From contig NZ_KE383817.1 of assembly GCF_000422305.1 (NCBI RefSeq), positions 254,507-318,506 on the forward strand: a stretch of 64,000 nt of DNA, in the 5' to 3' direction. Of the stretch, positions 1 through 7,460 are shown piece by piece. The notes under the pieces are model-generated. The model saw only the letters and a list, made by a program, of their open reading frames with translations, made no database searches and was not told where the DNA came from. Position numbers and translations under genes: made by a program. This DNA comes from Luteimonas mephitis DSM 12574. GTDB lineage: Bacteria; Pseudomonadota; Gammaproteobacteria; Xanthomonadales; Xanthomonadaceae. Within the stretch, counting starts at the first letter, position 1. Every line of letters starts with the position of its first letter.

Positions 1-699
1 GCGCATCAGGTCGCGCACCGCGCGCATCGGCAGGGTCAGGTCTTCGTAGATGCGCGCGCCCACCGGCGCTTCGCGCACCTGCCGCTCGATCAGCGCCCAG
101 GCGCGACCCAGGTAGGCGATGTCTTCGGCCAGCGCTTCGGACGGCTGGCCCTCGGCGTTGGTGCGGACGATGTAGCCGTGCCGGTGGCCGTCGGCAACCA
201 GTTCGCCGATCAGCGTCTTCAACCGCGCACGCTCGGTCTCGTCCTCGATCCGCGCGGACACGCCGATCGTGCGCGATTGCGGCAGCAGCACCAGGTAACG
301 CGACGGGATGCTGATCTGGGTCGTCAGCCGCGCGCCCTTGCTGCCGATCGGATCCTTGACCACCTGCACCACGATATCCTGCCCGTCGCGCAGCAGTTCG
401 CTGATCGGTGGCACCGGCGGCGGCGGCTGCGGGGCGGCGGTCGCGTCGCCGGCGATTTCCGGCGTCGGCAGCGAACGCATCACGTCGCTGGCATGCAGGA
501 ACGCCGCGCGATCCAGGCCGATCTCGACGAACGCCGCCTGCATCCCCGGCATCACCCGCTGCACCCGGCCCTTGTAGATGTTGCCGACCACGCCGCGCGA
601 CCAGCCGCGCTCGATGTGCAGCTCCTGCAGCATGCCGTTCTCGACCACGGCCACGCGGGTTTCGCGCGGGGTGACGTTGACCAGGATCTCCTCGCTCAT
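1..699 (-). CDS. rng: Ribonuclease G, N-terminal part (truncated by window edge)
   Basis: Endoribonuclease of the RNase E/G family, which matures 16S rRNA and takes part in mRNA decay in the cytoplasm. The visible 233 residues begin [14 protein letters not shown] and continue into an S1-like RNA-binding segment ([20 protein letters not shown], then AFLHASDV). They then show the family's conserved [12 protein letters not shown] and [13 protein letters not shown] stretches. A proline/alanine-rich insert (about residues 75-95) interrupts the S1 region. The catalytic aspartates and zinc link lie beyond the left edge. The start ATG overlaps the maf stop as ATGA, so the two are translationally coupled, in the same yhdE-rng order as in enterobacteria. 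Confidence 0.93.
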   Translation of the reverse strand, partial: MSEEILVNVTPRETRVAVVENGMLQELHIERGWSRGVVGNIYKGRVQRVMPGMQAAFVEIGLDRAAFLHASDVMRSLPTPEIAGDATAAPQPPPPVPPISELLRDGQDIVVQVVKDPIGSKGARLTTQISIPSRYLVLLPQSRTIGVSARIEDETERARLKTLIGELVADGHRHGYIVRTNAEGQPSEALAEDIAYLGRAWALIERQVREAPVGARIYEDLTLPMRAVRDLMR

Positions 700-1292
700 G
701 CTGGCACCCGATCGGAGCAGCCGTCCCCGTGCCCGATCCCGAACTGCGACAGCAGTTCGCTGGTCTCGTGCAGCGGCAGGCCCATCACCCCCGAATAGCT
801 CCCGGACAGATGCCGGATGAAGGCCTCGCCGCGGCCCTGGATCGCATACGCGCCGGCCTTGCCCATCGGCTCGCCGGTCGCCACGTAGGCCGCGATCTGC
901 GCCTCGGAGATTTCGGCAAACGTCACCTGCGACACGGACACCGCCTGCGCCTCGCGTGCCGCTGACACCAGCGACACCGCCGAAACCACCTCGTGCGTGC
1001 GGCCCGACAGCCGGCGCAGCATCGCCGCGGCGTCGCGTTCATCGCGCGGCTTGCCGAAGACCTCATCGCCCAGCACCACCTCGGTATCGGCGCCCAGCAC
1101 CACCGCGCCCGGCACCCCCACCCGCAGCAGGCCGGCGCCGGCCTTCTCGCGCGCCACCCGGCGCACGTAGTCGGCAGGGGCCTCGGCGGGGTCGCGCCGC
1201 TCGGGCACGTCGATGTCGAGCACGCCGAATTCCACGCCGAGACGGCCCAGGAGTTCACGGCGACGGGGGGATTGCGAGGCAAGGTGCAGCAT
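696..1292 (-). CDS. maf: Maf-family nucleoside triphosphate pyrophosphatase (YhdE type, dTTP/UTP)
   Basis: Small cytosolic house-cleaning pyrophosphatase of 198 residues that hydrolyses non-canonical or surplus NTPs to NMP. Visible motifs are [10 protein letters not shown] near the N terminus (the substrate phosphate loop), [16 protein letters not shown], and [16 protein letters not shown] followed by [14 protein letters not shown]. These C-terminal motifs match the YhdE subgroup (dTTP/UTP) rather than the 7-methyl-GTP subgroup, and the position upstream of rng agrees. The substrate itself is inferred from the subgroup. There is no Shine-Dalgarno. A TATTCT hexamer ends 6 bases before the ATG, which suggests a leaderless transcript carrying maf and rng. 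Confidence 0.92.
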   Translation of the reverse strand: MLHLASQSPRRRELLGRLGVEFGVLDIDVPERRDPAEAPADYVRRVAREKAGAGLLRVGVPGAVVLGADTEVVLGDEVFGKPRDERDAAAMLRRLSGRTHEVVSAVSLVSAAREAQAVSVSQVTFAEISEAQIAAYVATGEPMGKAGAYAIQGRGEAFIRHLSGSYSGVMGLPLHETSELLSQFGIGHGDGCSDRVPA

Positions 1293-1304
1293 CGTGAAAG
1301 AATA
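1293..1304 (-). promoter_or_regulatory. -10 element for leaderless maf transcript
   Basis: On the minus strand TATTCT (1299-1304) is followed by the 6 bases TTCACG and then the maf ATG (1292). That spacing puts the expected transcription start on the A of the ATG. No convincing -35 hexamer is visible 16-18 bases upstream, and no Shine-Dalgarno is present. Confidence 0.5.
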
Positions 1305-1413
1305 ACCCGCAGGCCCGGCACGGCTCCGGTTCAGCGCGCCCCAACCCCATTCAGGCTCACGGCCCGTTCACTGGACGGCACCGACCCTGCCCCCGTCCAC
1401 GATGGAGACCACC

Positions 1414-2151
1414 ATGCTTCGCAACCCCCTCCGCCCCCTCGCGCTCGCCAGCGCCCTTGCCCTGAGTTGCCTGACCATGACTGCCTGCGCCCAGAACACC
1501 ACCCCTACGGTCGCGTCCAGCGACGGCACCCTGCTCTCCGTCTCAGCCCAGGCCGAAGCCAGCCGCGTGCCCGACGTGGCCTCGCTGTCGACCGGCGTGG
1601 TGACCCAGGCCGCCGACGCCAACGCCGCGCTGTCGGCCAACGCTGCCCAGATGAACAAGGTGATGGCCGCGATCAAGGCCGCAGGCATTGCCGAGAAGGA
1701 CATCCAGACCAGCGGCATCAGCATCAACCCGCAGTACAAGTACACGGACAACCAGCCGCCGACGATCACCGGCTACCAGGCCAGCAACACGGTCAGCATC
1801 AAGGTGCGCGAGATCGGCAAGCTCGGCGAGGTGCTCGACGCGCTGGTGGCCAGCGGCGCCAACCAGGTCAACGGTCCCAGCTTCGAGATCGACCAGCCCG
1901 AGGCCGTCTACGACGAAGCCCGCCGCGCGGCGCTGGAGAAGGCGCAGCAGCGCGCGCAGATGTACGCCAAGTCGCTGGGCATGAAGGTGCAGCGCATCGT
2001 CAGCATCAGCGAGGGCGGTGGTTTCCAGCCGCCGCGTCCGATGATGATGGCCAAGGCCGCCAGTTTCGATCGCGCCCAATCCTCGCCCGTGTCCCCCGGC
2101 GAAACCACGCTGACGGCGAACCTGGACGTGGTGTTCGAACTCGCCCGCTGA
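1414..2151 (+). CDS. SIMPL (DUF541) domain protein, exported
   Basis: Protein of 245 residues with an N-terminal signal sequence ending in LSCLTMTAC. This could be a lipoprotein signal (Cys after TMTA is a weak lipobox) or a simple Sec signal cut near AQN. The rest is a SIMPL domain: an early LLSVSAQAEASRVPDVASLSTGVV, a central IKAAGIAEKDIQTSGISINPQY, and a C-terminal ANLDVVFELAR strand. SIMPL proteins are periplasmic or outer-membrane oligomers linked to stress tolerance, and their biochemical role is unsettled. I chose ATG 1414 because GGAG ends 6 bases before it; an in-frame ATG at 1402 would include that GGAG. The gene is divergent from maf and stands alone, followed by a strong hairpin. 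Confidence 0.85.
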   Translation: MLRNPLRPLALASALALSCLTMTACAQNTTPTVASSDGTLLSVSAQAEASRVPDVASLSTGVVTQAADANAALSANAAQMNKVMAAIKAAGIAEKDIQTSGISINPQYKYTDNQPPTITGYQASNTVSIKVREIGKLGEVLDALVASGANQVNGPSFEIDQPEAVYDEARRAALEKAQQRAQMYAKSLGMKVQRIVSISEGGGFQPPRPMMMAKAASFDRAQSSPVSPGETTLTANLDVVFELAR

Positions 2152-2179
2152 GCCGCCGGCTCGACCACTGCATGCACGA

Positions 2180-2207
2180 GGAAGGCGGGCCGGAAGGCCC
2201 GCCTTCC
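2180..2207 (+). terminator. Hairpin after the SIMPL gene
   Basis: A perfect 12-bp stem, GGAAGGCGGGCC (2180-2191) with GGCCCGCCTTCC (2196-2207), is closed by a GGAA tetraloop. The T-tract after it is poor, so termination strength is uncertain. It lies 29 bases after the stop codon. Confidence 0.6.
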
Positions 2208-2682
2208 TGCATTGGCGGGCTCGCGCGTGATCGTCTGGCGACCCGCGACACAGCCGGCAAGGCAGCCTCGGGTATCGCGGCGTTGGATGCCGCGAATCGC
2301 AGACAGCTGCCTTAAGCGATCAAGCTGGCTGCTGATGGCGCTCCAAGAAACTTGATTGTCATCACGACAATTTTGTGAGTCTTATCGCATCCGGCGTTTG
2401 GAATGCGCGCGATTGGCGGCACGCGGACCATCCCGCGAGGCACGGCGCGAGGCACGGCACGCGGCGCTTCAGGATAAATCGCCCCCACCCATCAGGGCTT
2501 GGCATGCATGGGCGAAATCGTGTGCACGGCTTGCGTTCTTTGAACTGCTTCGTCTTTTCGGATCCGACGCAGTGATTTACTGGCAAATGGCGGCCCCATG
2601 CAGGGGGGCCTGAGTGCGGCCGCCATCACCCCCGGCCCATGCCGGCCGGGAATTCTCGTGCTTTACCGAGGGGAGAGAGACC
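2208..2682. other. Long gap upstream of the Oar-like receptor gene
   Basis: About 475 bases with no convincing gene. An FNR/CRP-type near-palindrome, TTGATTGTCATCAC (2352-2365), overlaps a second inverted repeat, ATTGTC-N5-GACAAT (2355-2371). Short open frames at 2356-2613 and 2375-2575 show no family similarity, start context or codon bias like the neighbours. I cannot place a convincing -35/-10 pair for the downstream gene. Confidence 0.5.
2352..2365. promoter_or_regulatory. FNR/CRP-family-like box
   Basis: TTGAT-TGTC-ATCAC matches 9 of 10 informative bases of the FNR/Anr consensus TTGAT-N4-ATCAA. It lies about 320 bases upstream of the TonB-dependent receptor start. No -10 hexamer sits at the ideal class II distance, so function is doubtful. 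Confidence 0.3.
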
Positions 2683-5600
2683 TTGAAGCAGCAACGCTAT
2701 CGCAAGAGCTATCAACGCACCGCGCTGTGCGCAGCACTGACCCTTTGCTTCGCCACATCCGTCCACGCCCAGTCCAACACCGCAGGCTCGGTCTTCGGCC
2801 AGGCCAGTGCCGGCGACAAGGTGCAGATCGAGAACCCGGCAACCGGATTCTCGCGGACCATCAGCGTCGGCAGCGACGGGCAGTATCGCGCCTCGGCACT
2901 GCCGACCGGCGTCTACAAGGTCACGTTGGAGCGTGCCGACGGTTCCAGGCAGGTGCGCGAGAACGTCGCGGTGAACGTCGGCACCGGCACGTCGGTGAAC
3001 TTCGCCACCGCTTCGGCCGGCGGGCCCACCACCCTTGACCGCATCCAGGTCACCGCGTCGGCCGTCAATCCCATCGACGTTTCCTCGGTCGAGTCGACGA
3101 CGATCCTGACCGCGGCCCAGATCGCGAAGATCCCGGTGGCGCGCGATGTCACCAGCGTCGCATTGCTGGCGCCGGGCACGGTCAAGGGCGATGCCGCATT
3201 CGGGAACCTGGCGTCCTTCGGCGGCTCGTCCGTGGCGGAGAACCAGTACTACGTCAACGGCTTCAACGTCACCAACACCTTCAAGAACCTCAATTTCACC
3301 CAGCTGCCGTTCGAGGCCGTTGCACAGCAGCAGGTCAAGACCGGCGGCTACGGCGCGGAGTTCGGGCGTTCGACCGGTGGCGTGCTCAACATCATCACCA
3401 AGCGCGGCACCAACGAGTTCCACGCGGGCGCCAACATGTTCTGGGAACCACAGGCGCTGGCGGGCACTGCCCCTGACCTGTTCTATCCCAACGGCGTACT
3501 CGCTGAGAACAACTCCAAGGACAACGGGTGGCGCGCGACCACCGCAGTCTGGGCCAGCGGCGCGCTCGTCCAGGACAAGCTCTTCGCCTACGGCCTGGTG
3601 CAGTACGGGCGTTCGTCGATCGACGATTACCCGGGAAGCAACGACGGCATCTCCGCCGACCCCAACACCGAGGCCAACCAGAAGGCGCCGATGTGGCTGG
3701 TGAAGCTGGACTGGAACATCAACGACAGCAACCTGCTGGCCTTCACCGGGATATCCGACAAGCGCCGTACCAAGACCGACTATTTCACCACCGGCATGGG
3801 CGTGGCCGGGTCGCCATCGTGGATTCCGAAGCGCGGCGACTACCTCGGCACCGACACCACCGAAGGCGGCGGCGACAGCTATTCGTTGAAATACACGGGA
3901 TACCTGACCGACTCCTTCACCATCTCGGCATTGGCCGGGCATGGCTCCTTCAGCCGCAGCAACTCGCAGGTGACGGCAGCCGGCATCCGCCAGGCCTACG
4001 ACGGCAACGTGCTTGGCGAAGTCCCCGGCTGCCCGGTCATCACCGACGTCCGGCCCGACGCGCTCAACGGCACCGTGCCCACCATCCTGGGCTGCAACCT
4101 GTCCGGCACGCTGGTGCGGACCGATGCCGAAGACACCCGCGACCAGTACCGCATCGACGCGGAGTGGCAGATCGGGCCGCACCTGGTCCGCGGCGGCCTG
4201 GACATCGACAACTTCACCACGGTCGACGGGACGGCATACTCCGGCGGTGCCGCGTGGCGCTACGGGCGCTACCAGAACCGGGATGACATCGTCCGCAAGC
4301 GCGTGTTCAAGACCGGCGCGGAAGTCGACGTGGACCAGACGGCCTACTACATCGAGGACACCTGGAGCATCACCGACAAGTTCAACGCCTACCTCGGCCT
4401 GCGCTGGGACACCTTCGAGAACAAGAACGGCTCCGGCGAGACCTACGTCAAGATCAAGAACCAGTTCGCACCCCGCCTCGGTTTCTCCTGGGACGTGAAG
4501 GGCGATTCGACCCTCAAGGTCTTCGGCAACGCGGGCCGCTACGCCCTTCCGTTGACGGCGAACGTCGCCATTCGCGGCGCAAGCGCCTCGCTGTACAGCG
4601 AGGAGTACTTCACCTACACCGGCGTCGATCCCGTCACCGGGGCGCCCACCGGACTGACCCGGATCATCAACCCCGCCAACGGCGAGATGGTCCGCTACCT
4701 CAACAACGAGTTCGGCGTCGGCAAGGACCCCAAGACGGTCGCGATGAACGACCTGAAGCCGCAGTACCAGGACGAGTACATCCTCGGCTTCCAGACCGCC
4801 CTCACCGACACGTTCTCGGGCGGCGTCCGCGCCACGTACCGCAGCCTGAAGAGCGCGATCGACGACACCTGCGACTATCGCCCGATCTTCGACTGGGCCG
4901 ATGCAAACGGATACGACATCCAGGACGTGAACCCGGGTTTCCCGTATTGCCGGCTGTACAACCCGGGACGGGATGCCACGTTCAACATGGACGTGGATGG
5001 CGACGGCACGCTGGAGACCATTCCTGTCGCCGCCGACCTCCTCGGCCCGAAGGCCAAGCGCACGTACAAGGCCGTCGAGCTGTTCGTGGAAGGCCAGCTG
5101 GGCGAGAAGTTCTTCCTGCAGGGCTCGTACACCTGGTCGAAGAACGAGGGCAATGCCGAGGGCGGCGTGAAATCCGACATCGGCCAGGCCGACACCGGCA
5201 CCACGCAGGATTTCGACTATCCCGAACTGATGATCGGCGCCGATGGCTTCCTGCCCAATGACCGCCGCCACTCGCTCAAGCTGTTCGGCAACTACGAGAT
5301 CAACGACGAGTGGAGCGTGGGCGCGAACCTGCTGGTCCAGTCCGGCCGCCCCATCAACTGCTTCGGCTACCTCGGTGGTTACGAGACGTCCCGCTACGCG
5401 AACTCCTACTTCTCGTGCGACCTGGACTCGAACCCGGATGACAACGCGGACAACGGCAGCACGGTCGTTCCGCGCGGTTCGGCCGGCCGCACGCCGTGGA
5501 CGAAGACCCTCGACCTCAACATCGCGTACAAGCCGGCATTCGCGGACGGCCGCCTGACCTTCAAGGCGGATATCTTCAACGTCACCGGCTCGCACGAGGC

Positions 5601-5754
5601 GGTCGCCGTGTACGAGGACGGCGAGGACAGCGCGGGCAATCCGCAGGCCGGCGGCGTGGACGCAGACGGCAATCCACGCGCCAACCTCTACAAGTACCCC
5701 ACCGCGTGGCAGGCGCCGCGCATGGTCCGGCTCATGGTCCAGTACGACTTCTGA
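2683..5754 (+). CDS. TonB-dependent receptor, Oar-like
   Basis: Outer-membrane TonB-dependent receptor of 1023 residues. After the signal peptide (KSYQRTALCAALTLCFATSVHAQ) comes a carboxypeptidase-regulatory-like beta domain of about 80 residues, then a TonB-box-like LDRIQVTAS and a plug with the QYYVNGFNVTNTF region. A long barrel ends in MVRLMVQYDF, the aromatic C-terminal residue expected of Omp85-assembled barrels. This domain order defines Oar-like receptors, common in Xanthomonadaceae, whose ligands are mostly unknown. I chose TTG 2683 because GGAG ends 7 bases before it and it gives a normal signal peptide. An in-frame ATG at 2614 would add 23 residues unlike a signal sequence. A strong terminator follows. 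Confidence 0.88.
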   Translation: MKQQRYRKSYQRTALCAALTLCFATSVHAQSNTAGSVFGQASAGDKVQIENPATGFSRTISVGSDGQYRASALPTGVYKVTLERADGSRQVRENVAVNVGTGTSVNFATASAGGPTTLDRIQVTASAVNPIDVSSVESTTILTAAQIAKIPVARDVTSVALLAPGTVKGDAAFGNLASFGGSSVAENQYYVNGFNVTNTFKNLNFTQLPFEAVAQQQVKTGGYGAEFGRSTGGVLNIITKRGTNEFHAGANMFWEPQALAGTAPDLFYPNGVLAENNSKDNGWRATTAVWASGALVQDKLFAYGLVQYGRSSIDDYPGSNDGISADPNTEANQKAPMWLVKLDWNINDSNLLAFTGISDKRRTKTDYFTTGMGVAGSPSWIPKRGDYLGTDTTEGGGDSYSLKYTGYLTDSFTISALAGHGSFSRSNSQVTAAGIRQAYDGNVLGEVPGCPVITDVRPDALNGTVPTILGCNLSGTLVRTDAEDTRDQYRIDAEWQIGPHLVRGGLDIDNFTTVDGTAYSGGAAWRYGRYQNRDDIVRKRVFKTGAEVDVDQTAYYIEDTWSITDKFNAYLGLRWDTFENKNGSGETYVKIKNQFAPRLGFSWDVKGDSTLKVFGNAGRYALPLTANVAIRGASASLYSEEYFTYTGVDPVTGAPTGLTRIINPANGEMVRYLNNEFGVGKDPKTVAMNDLKPQYQDEYILGFQTALTDTFSGGVRATYRSLKSAIDDTCDYRPIFDWADANGYDIQDVNPGFPYCRLYNPGRDATFNMDVDGDGTLETIPVAADLLGPKAKRTYKAVELFVEGQLGEKFFLQGSYTWSKNEGNAEGGVKSDIGQADTGTTQDFDYPELMIGADGFLPNDRRHSLKLFGNYEINDEWSVGANLLVQSGRPINCFGYLGGYETSRYANSYFSCDLDSNPDDNADNGSTVVPRGSAGRTPWTKTLDLNIAYKPAFADGRLTFKADIFNVTGSHEAVAVYEDGEDSAGNPQAGGVDADGNPRANLYKYPTAWQAPRMVRLMVQYDF

Positions 5755-5786
5755 ATCCGTTCCTGCGAACGTGCTCTTCCTCCTTT

Positions 5787-5813
5787 GCGGCCGCCTTCGG
5801 GCGGCCGCCTTTT
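5787..5813 (+). terminator. Intrinsic terminator of the Oar-like receptor gene
   Basis: The 9-bp perfect stem GCGGCCGCC (5787-5795) and GGCGGCCGC (5800-5808) is closed by the very stable TTCG tetraloop and followed by CTTTT. It lies 33 bases after the stop codon and directly abuts the next gene's putative -10 element. Confidence 0.88.
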
Positions 5814-5814
5814 G

Positions 5815-5826
5815 TATGATCCGGCG
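5815..5826 (+). promoter_or_regulatory. -10 element for leaderless TPR-sulfotransferase transcript
   Basis: TATGAT (5815-5820) is followed by 6 bases and then ATG at 5827. The gap between terminator and ATG is only 13 bases, so there is no room for a leader or Shine-Dalgarno. This supports 5827 as the original start of the downstream gene, which is now out of frame with the gene body. Confidence 0.5.
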
Positions 5827-5951
5827 ATGACCGGGCCCAACGATGTCCTCGCCGCCGCCGAAGGCCACATCGCCTCGGGAAACATGCCTGCCGCGAGGGC
5901 ACTGCTGCTCCGGCTTCTCGAAGACCGGGGCCGCGGGACGGCGCCATCCTC
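5827..5951 (+). other. Out-of-frame 5' end of the TPR-sulfotransferase gene (apparent frameshift)
   Basis: From ATG 5827 the reading frame gives MTGPNDVLAAAEGHIASGNM, then ARALLLRLLEDRGRG, a good TPR helix pair. After that it degenerates into low-complexity Ser/Pro/Ala residues. The neighbouring frame takes over from about 5935 with DGAILVRLSYLESLAGHY, which continues the TPR array. One extra G in the run around 5926-5942 would join both parts into one protein of about 517 residues. This is either a real single-base deletion or a sequencing error. Confidence 0.6.
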
Positions 5952-7379
5952 GTGCGCCTGTCCTACCTCGAATCCCTCGCCGGCCACTACCGCGCCGCCC
6001 GCGACTACGCGCTGCGTGCCAACGCCACGCCTCCGCGCGACATGCGCGTGTCCATCGACCTTGTCAGTCGCCTGCGCACGTTCAATGAAGTGGCCGCGCT
6101 TCGTGGCCATCTCGAACGCTTGCCACCGCCGGACAGGCTCCCGATCCCGCTGCTGCTCGCAATCGCCGCGCAGCTGAGCTACCTCAACCAGCAGGATGAC
6201 GCCCTGCAGCTCCTCGACGAAGCCAGGCGCGGCGACCCGGATTACCCGCCGATGCTGCTGGCGCGCGGCCAGGTACTGACATACCTCGGCAGGTTCGACG
6301 AAGCGGAACAGGACCTGCTGCGCTGCACCGCACTGGCACCCGAACTGGCCTCGGCATGGTGGGCACTGTCGCGGATTCGCCGGCAAACGCCCGGGGCCAA
6401 CCACGTCGACGCGCTGCGCAAGCGCCTGGCGATGCCGCCGCGACGACCCGAGGAACCCGTCCTGCTGGCCTACGCCCTGCACAAAGAGCTGGACGACATC
6501 GGCGACCACGCCGCTGCCGCCGATGCGCTGGACCGGGCATGCCGGGCCAAGCGCGCACTAATCCGCTACTCGACCGACGAATCGACGGCACTTTTCGAGC
6601 GACTCCACGCGCTGCCGGCACCGCCTGCCCCCCCGCACCCGCCACGCGGAGACGAGCCAACGCCGATCTTCATCGTCGGCATGCACCGCTCCGGCACGAC
6701 GCTGCTCGAGCAGCTGCTCGACGGCCATCCAGGCGTGCGCGGCCTTGGCGAGCTGTACGACTTCACCAGCTGCATGCGCTACGCCACCGACCACCACTGC
6801 CGCGGCGTGATCGATGCCACGCTCATCGAACGCAGCCACGGGGTGGATTTCGCCGCCGTGGGCCGCGCATATCTCGACGGCCTGGCCTGGCGGTTGCAGG
6901 GCGAACGGCATTTCACCGACAAGCTGCCCTCCAACTTCCTCAACCTCGACTTCATCTGCCGCGCCCTGCCGCAGGCGCGGATCCTGCACATGGTGCGCGA
7001 TCCGGTGGAGACGTGCTTCTCGAACCTGCGCGAACTGTTTTCCGATGCCAATCCCTGGTCTTACGACCAGCGCGAACTTGCGGCCTACTTCCGCCAGTAC
7101 CGGCACCTGATGGCGCACTGGCACGCCAGGTGGCCGGAGCGGATCCTCGACGTGGACTATGCCCGCCTGACCCGCGAACCGGAGGCGGTGATGCGCGAAG
7201 TCGCGACGTTCTGCGGCCTCGCCTTCGATCCCGCGATGCTCGAACACCAGTCACGATCGCGCGGCGTGGCCACCGCCAGCGCGGTGCAGGTGCGCGACCG
7301 GGTCATGGCGCGCGGGCAGCCCAAGTGGATGCCCTACCGCGAATACCTGCAGCCGCTGCTCGAAGCGCTGGAGGACTGA
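5952..7379 (+). CDS. Tetratricopeptide repeat sulfotransferase (5' end frameshifted)
   Basis: The intact part encodes 475 residues from a GTG that lacks any Shine-Dalgarno. Residues about 1-220 are TPR-like helix pairs such as LLARGQVLTYLGRFDEAEQDL. The C-terminal half is a sulfotransferase domain of the PAPS-dependent kind, with a 5'-phosphosulfate loop PIFIVGMHRSGTTLLEQLLD and a 3'-phosphate loop ARILHMVRDPVETCFSN. Such TPR-sulfotransferases are frequent in Xanthomonadaceae; the acceptor (protein tyrosine, glycan or small molecule) cannot be told. The true start is probably ATG 5827, in another frame. The gene sits between two TonB-dependent receptors and is convergent with the second. Confidence 0.82.
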   Translation: MRLSYLESLAGHYRAARDYALRANATPPRDMRVSIDLVSRLRTFNEVAALRGHLERLPPPDRLPIPLLLAIAAQLSYLNQQDDALQLLDEARRGDPDYPPMLLARGQVLTYLGRFDEAEQDLLRCTALAPELASAWWALSRIRRQTPGANHVDALRKRLAMPPRRPEEPVLLAYALHKELDDIGDHAAAADALDRACRAKRALIRYSTDESTALFERLHALPAPPAPPHPPRGDEPTPIFIVGMHRSGTTLLEQLLDGHPGVRGLGELYDFTSCMRYATDHHCRGVIDATLIERSHGVDFAAVGRAYLDGLAWRLQGERHFTDKLPSNFLNLDFICRALPQARILHMVRDPVETCFSNLRELFSDANPWSYDQRELAAYFRQYRHLMAHWHARWPERILDVDYARLTREPEAVMREVATFCGLAFDPAMLEHQSRSRGVATASAVQVRDRVMARGQPKWMPYREYLQPLLEALED

Positions 7380-7402
7380 GCGGCCTGCGCGAGGAACGCG
7401 AA

Positions 7403-7424
7403 GCCTCCCGCCGAAGCGGGAGGC
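7403..7424. terminator. Bidirectional hairpin between convergent genes
   Basis: GCCTCCCGC (7403-7411) pairs perfectly with GCGGGAGGC (7416-7424) around a CGAA tetraloop, midway between the sulfotransferase stop and the receptor stop. The flanking T-tracts are weak on both strands. Confidence 0.65.
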
Positions 7425-7460
7425 GTGTCATTCGAGTCCTTGTGCGGGCGGCGCCCCGGA

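Noticed and set aside
2356..2613. Possible small gene upstream of the Oar-like receptor
   Set aside because: There is no ribosome site, no family similarity and unusual residue composition for the region; several frames are equally open.
2626..5868. Long open frame on the minus strand opposite the Oar-like receptor
   Set aside because: It is the mirror of a strongly coding plus-strand gene in GC-rich DNA, with repetitive Val/Arg/Gly composition and no recognisable domain.
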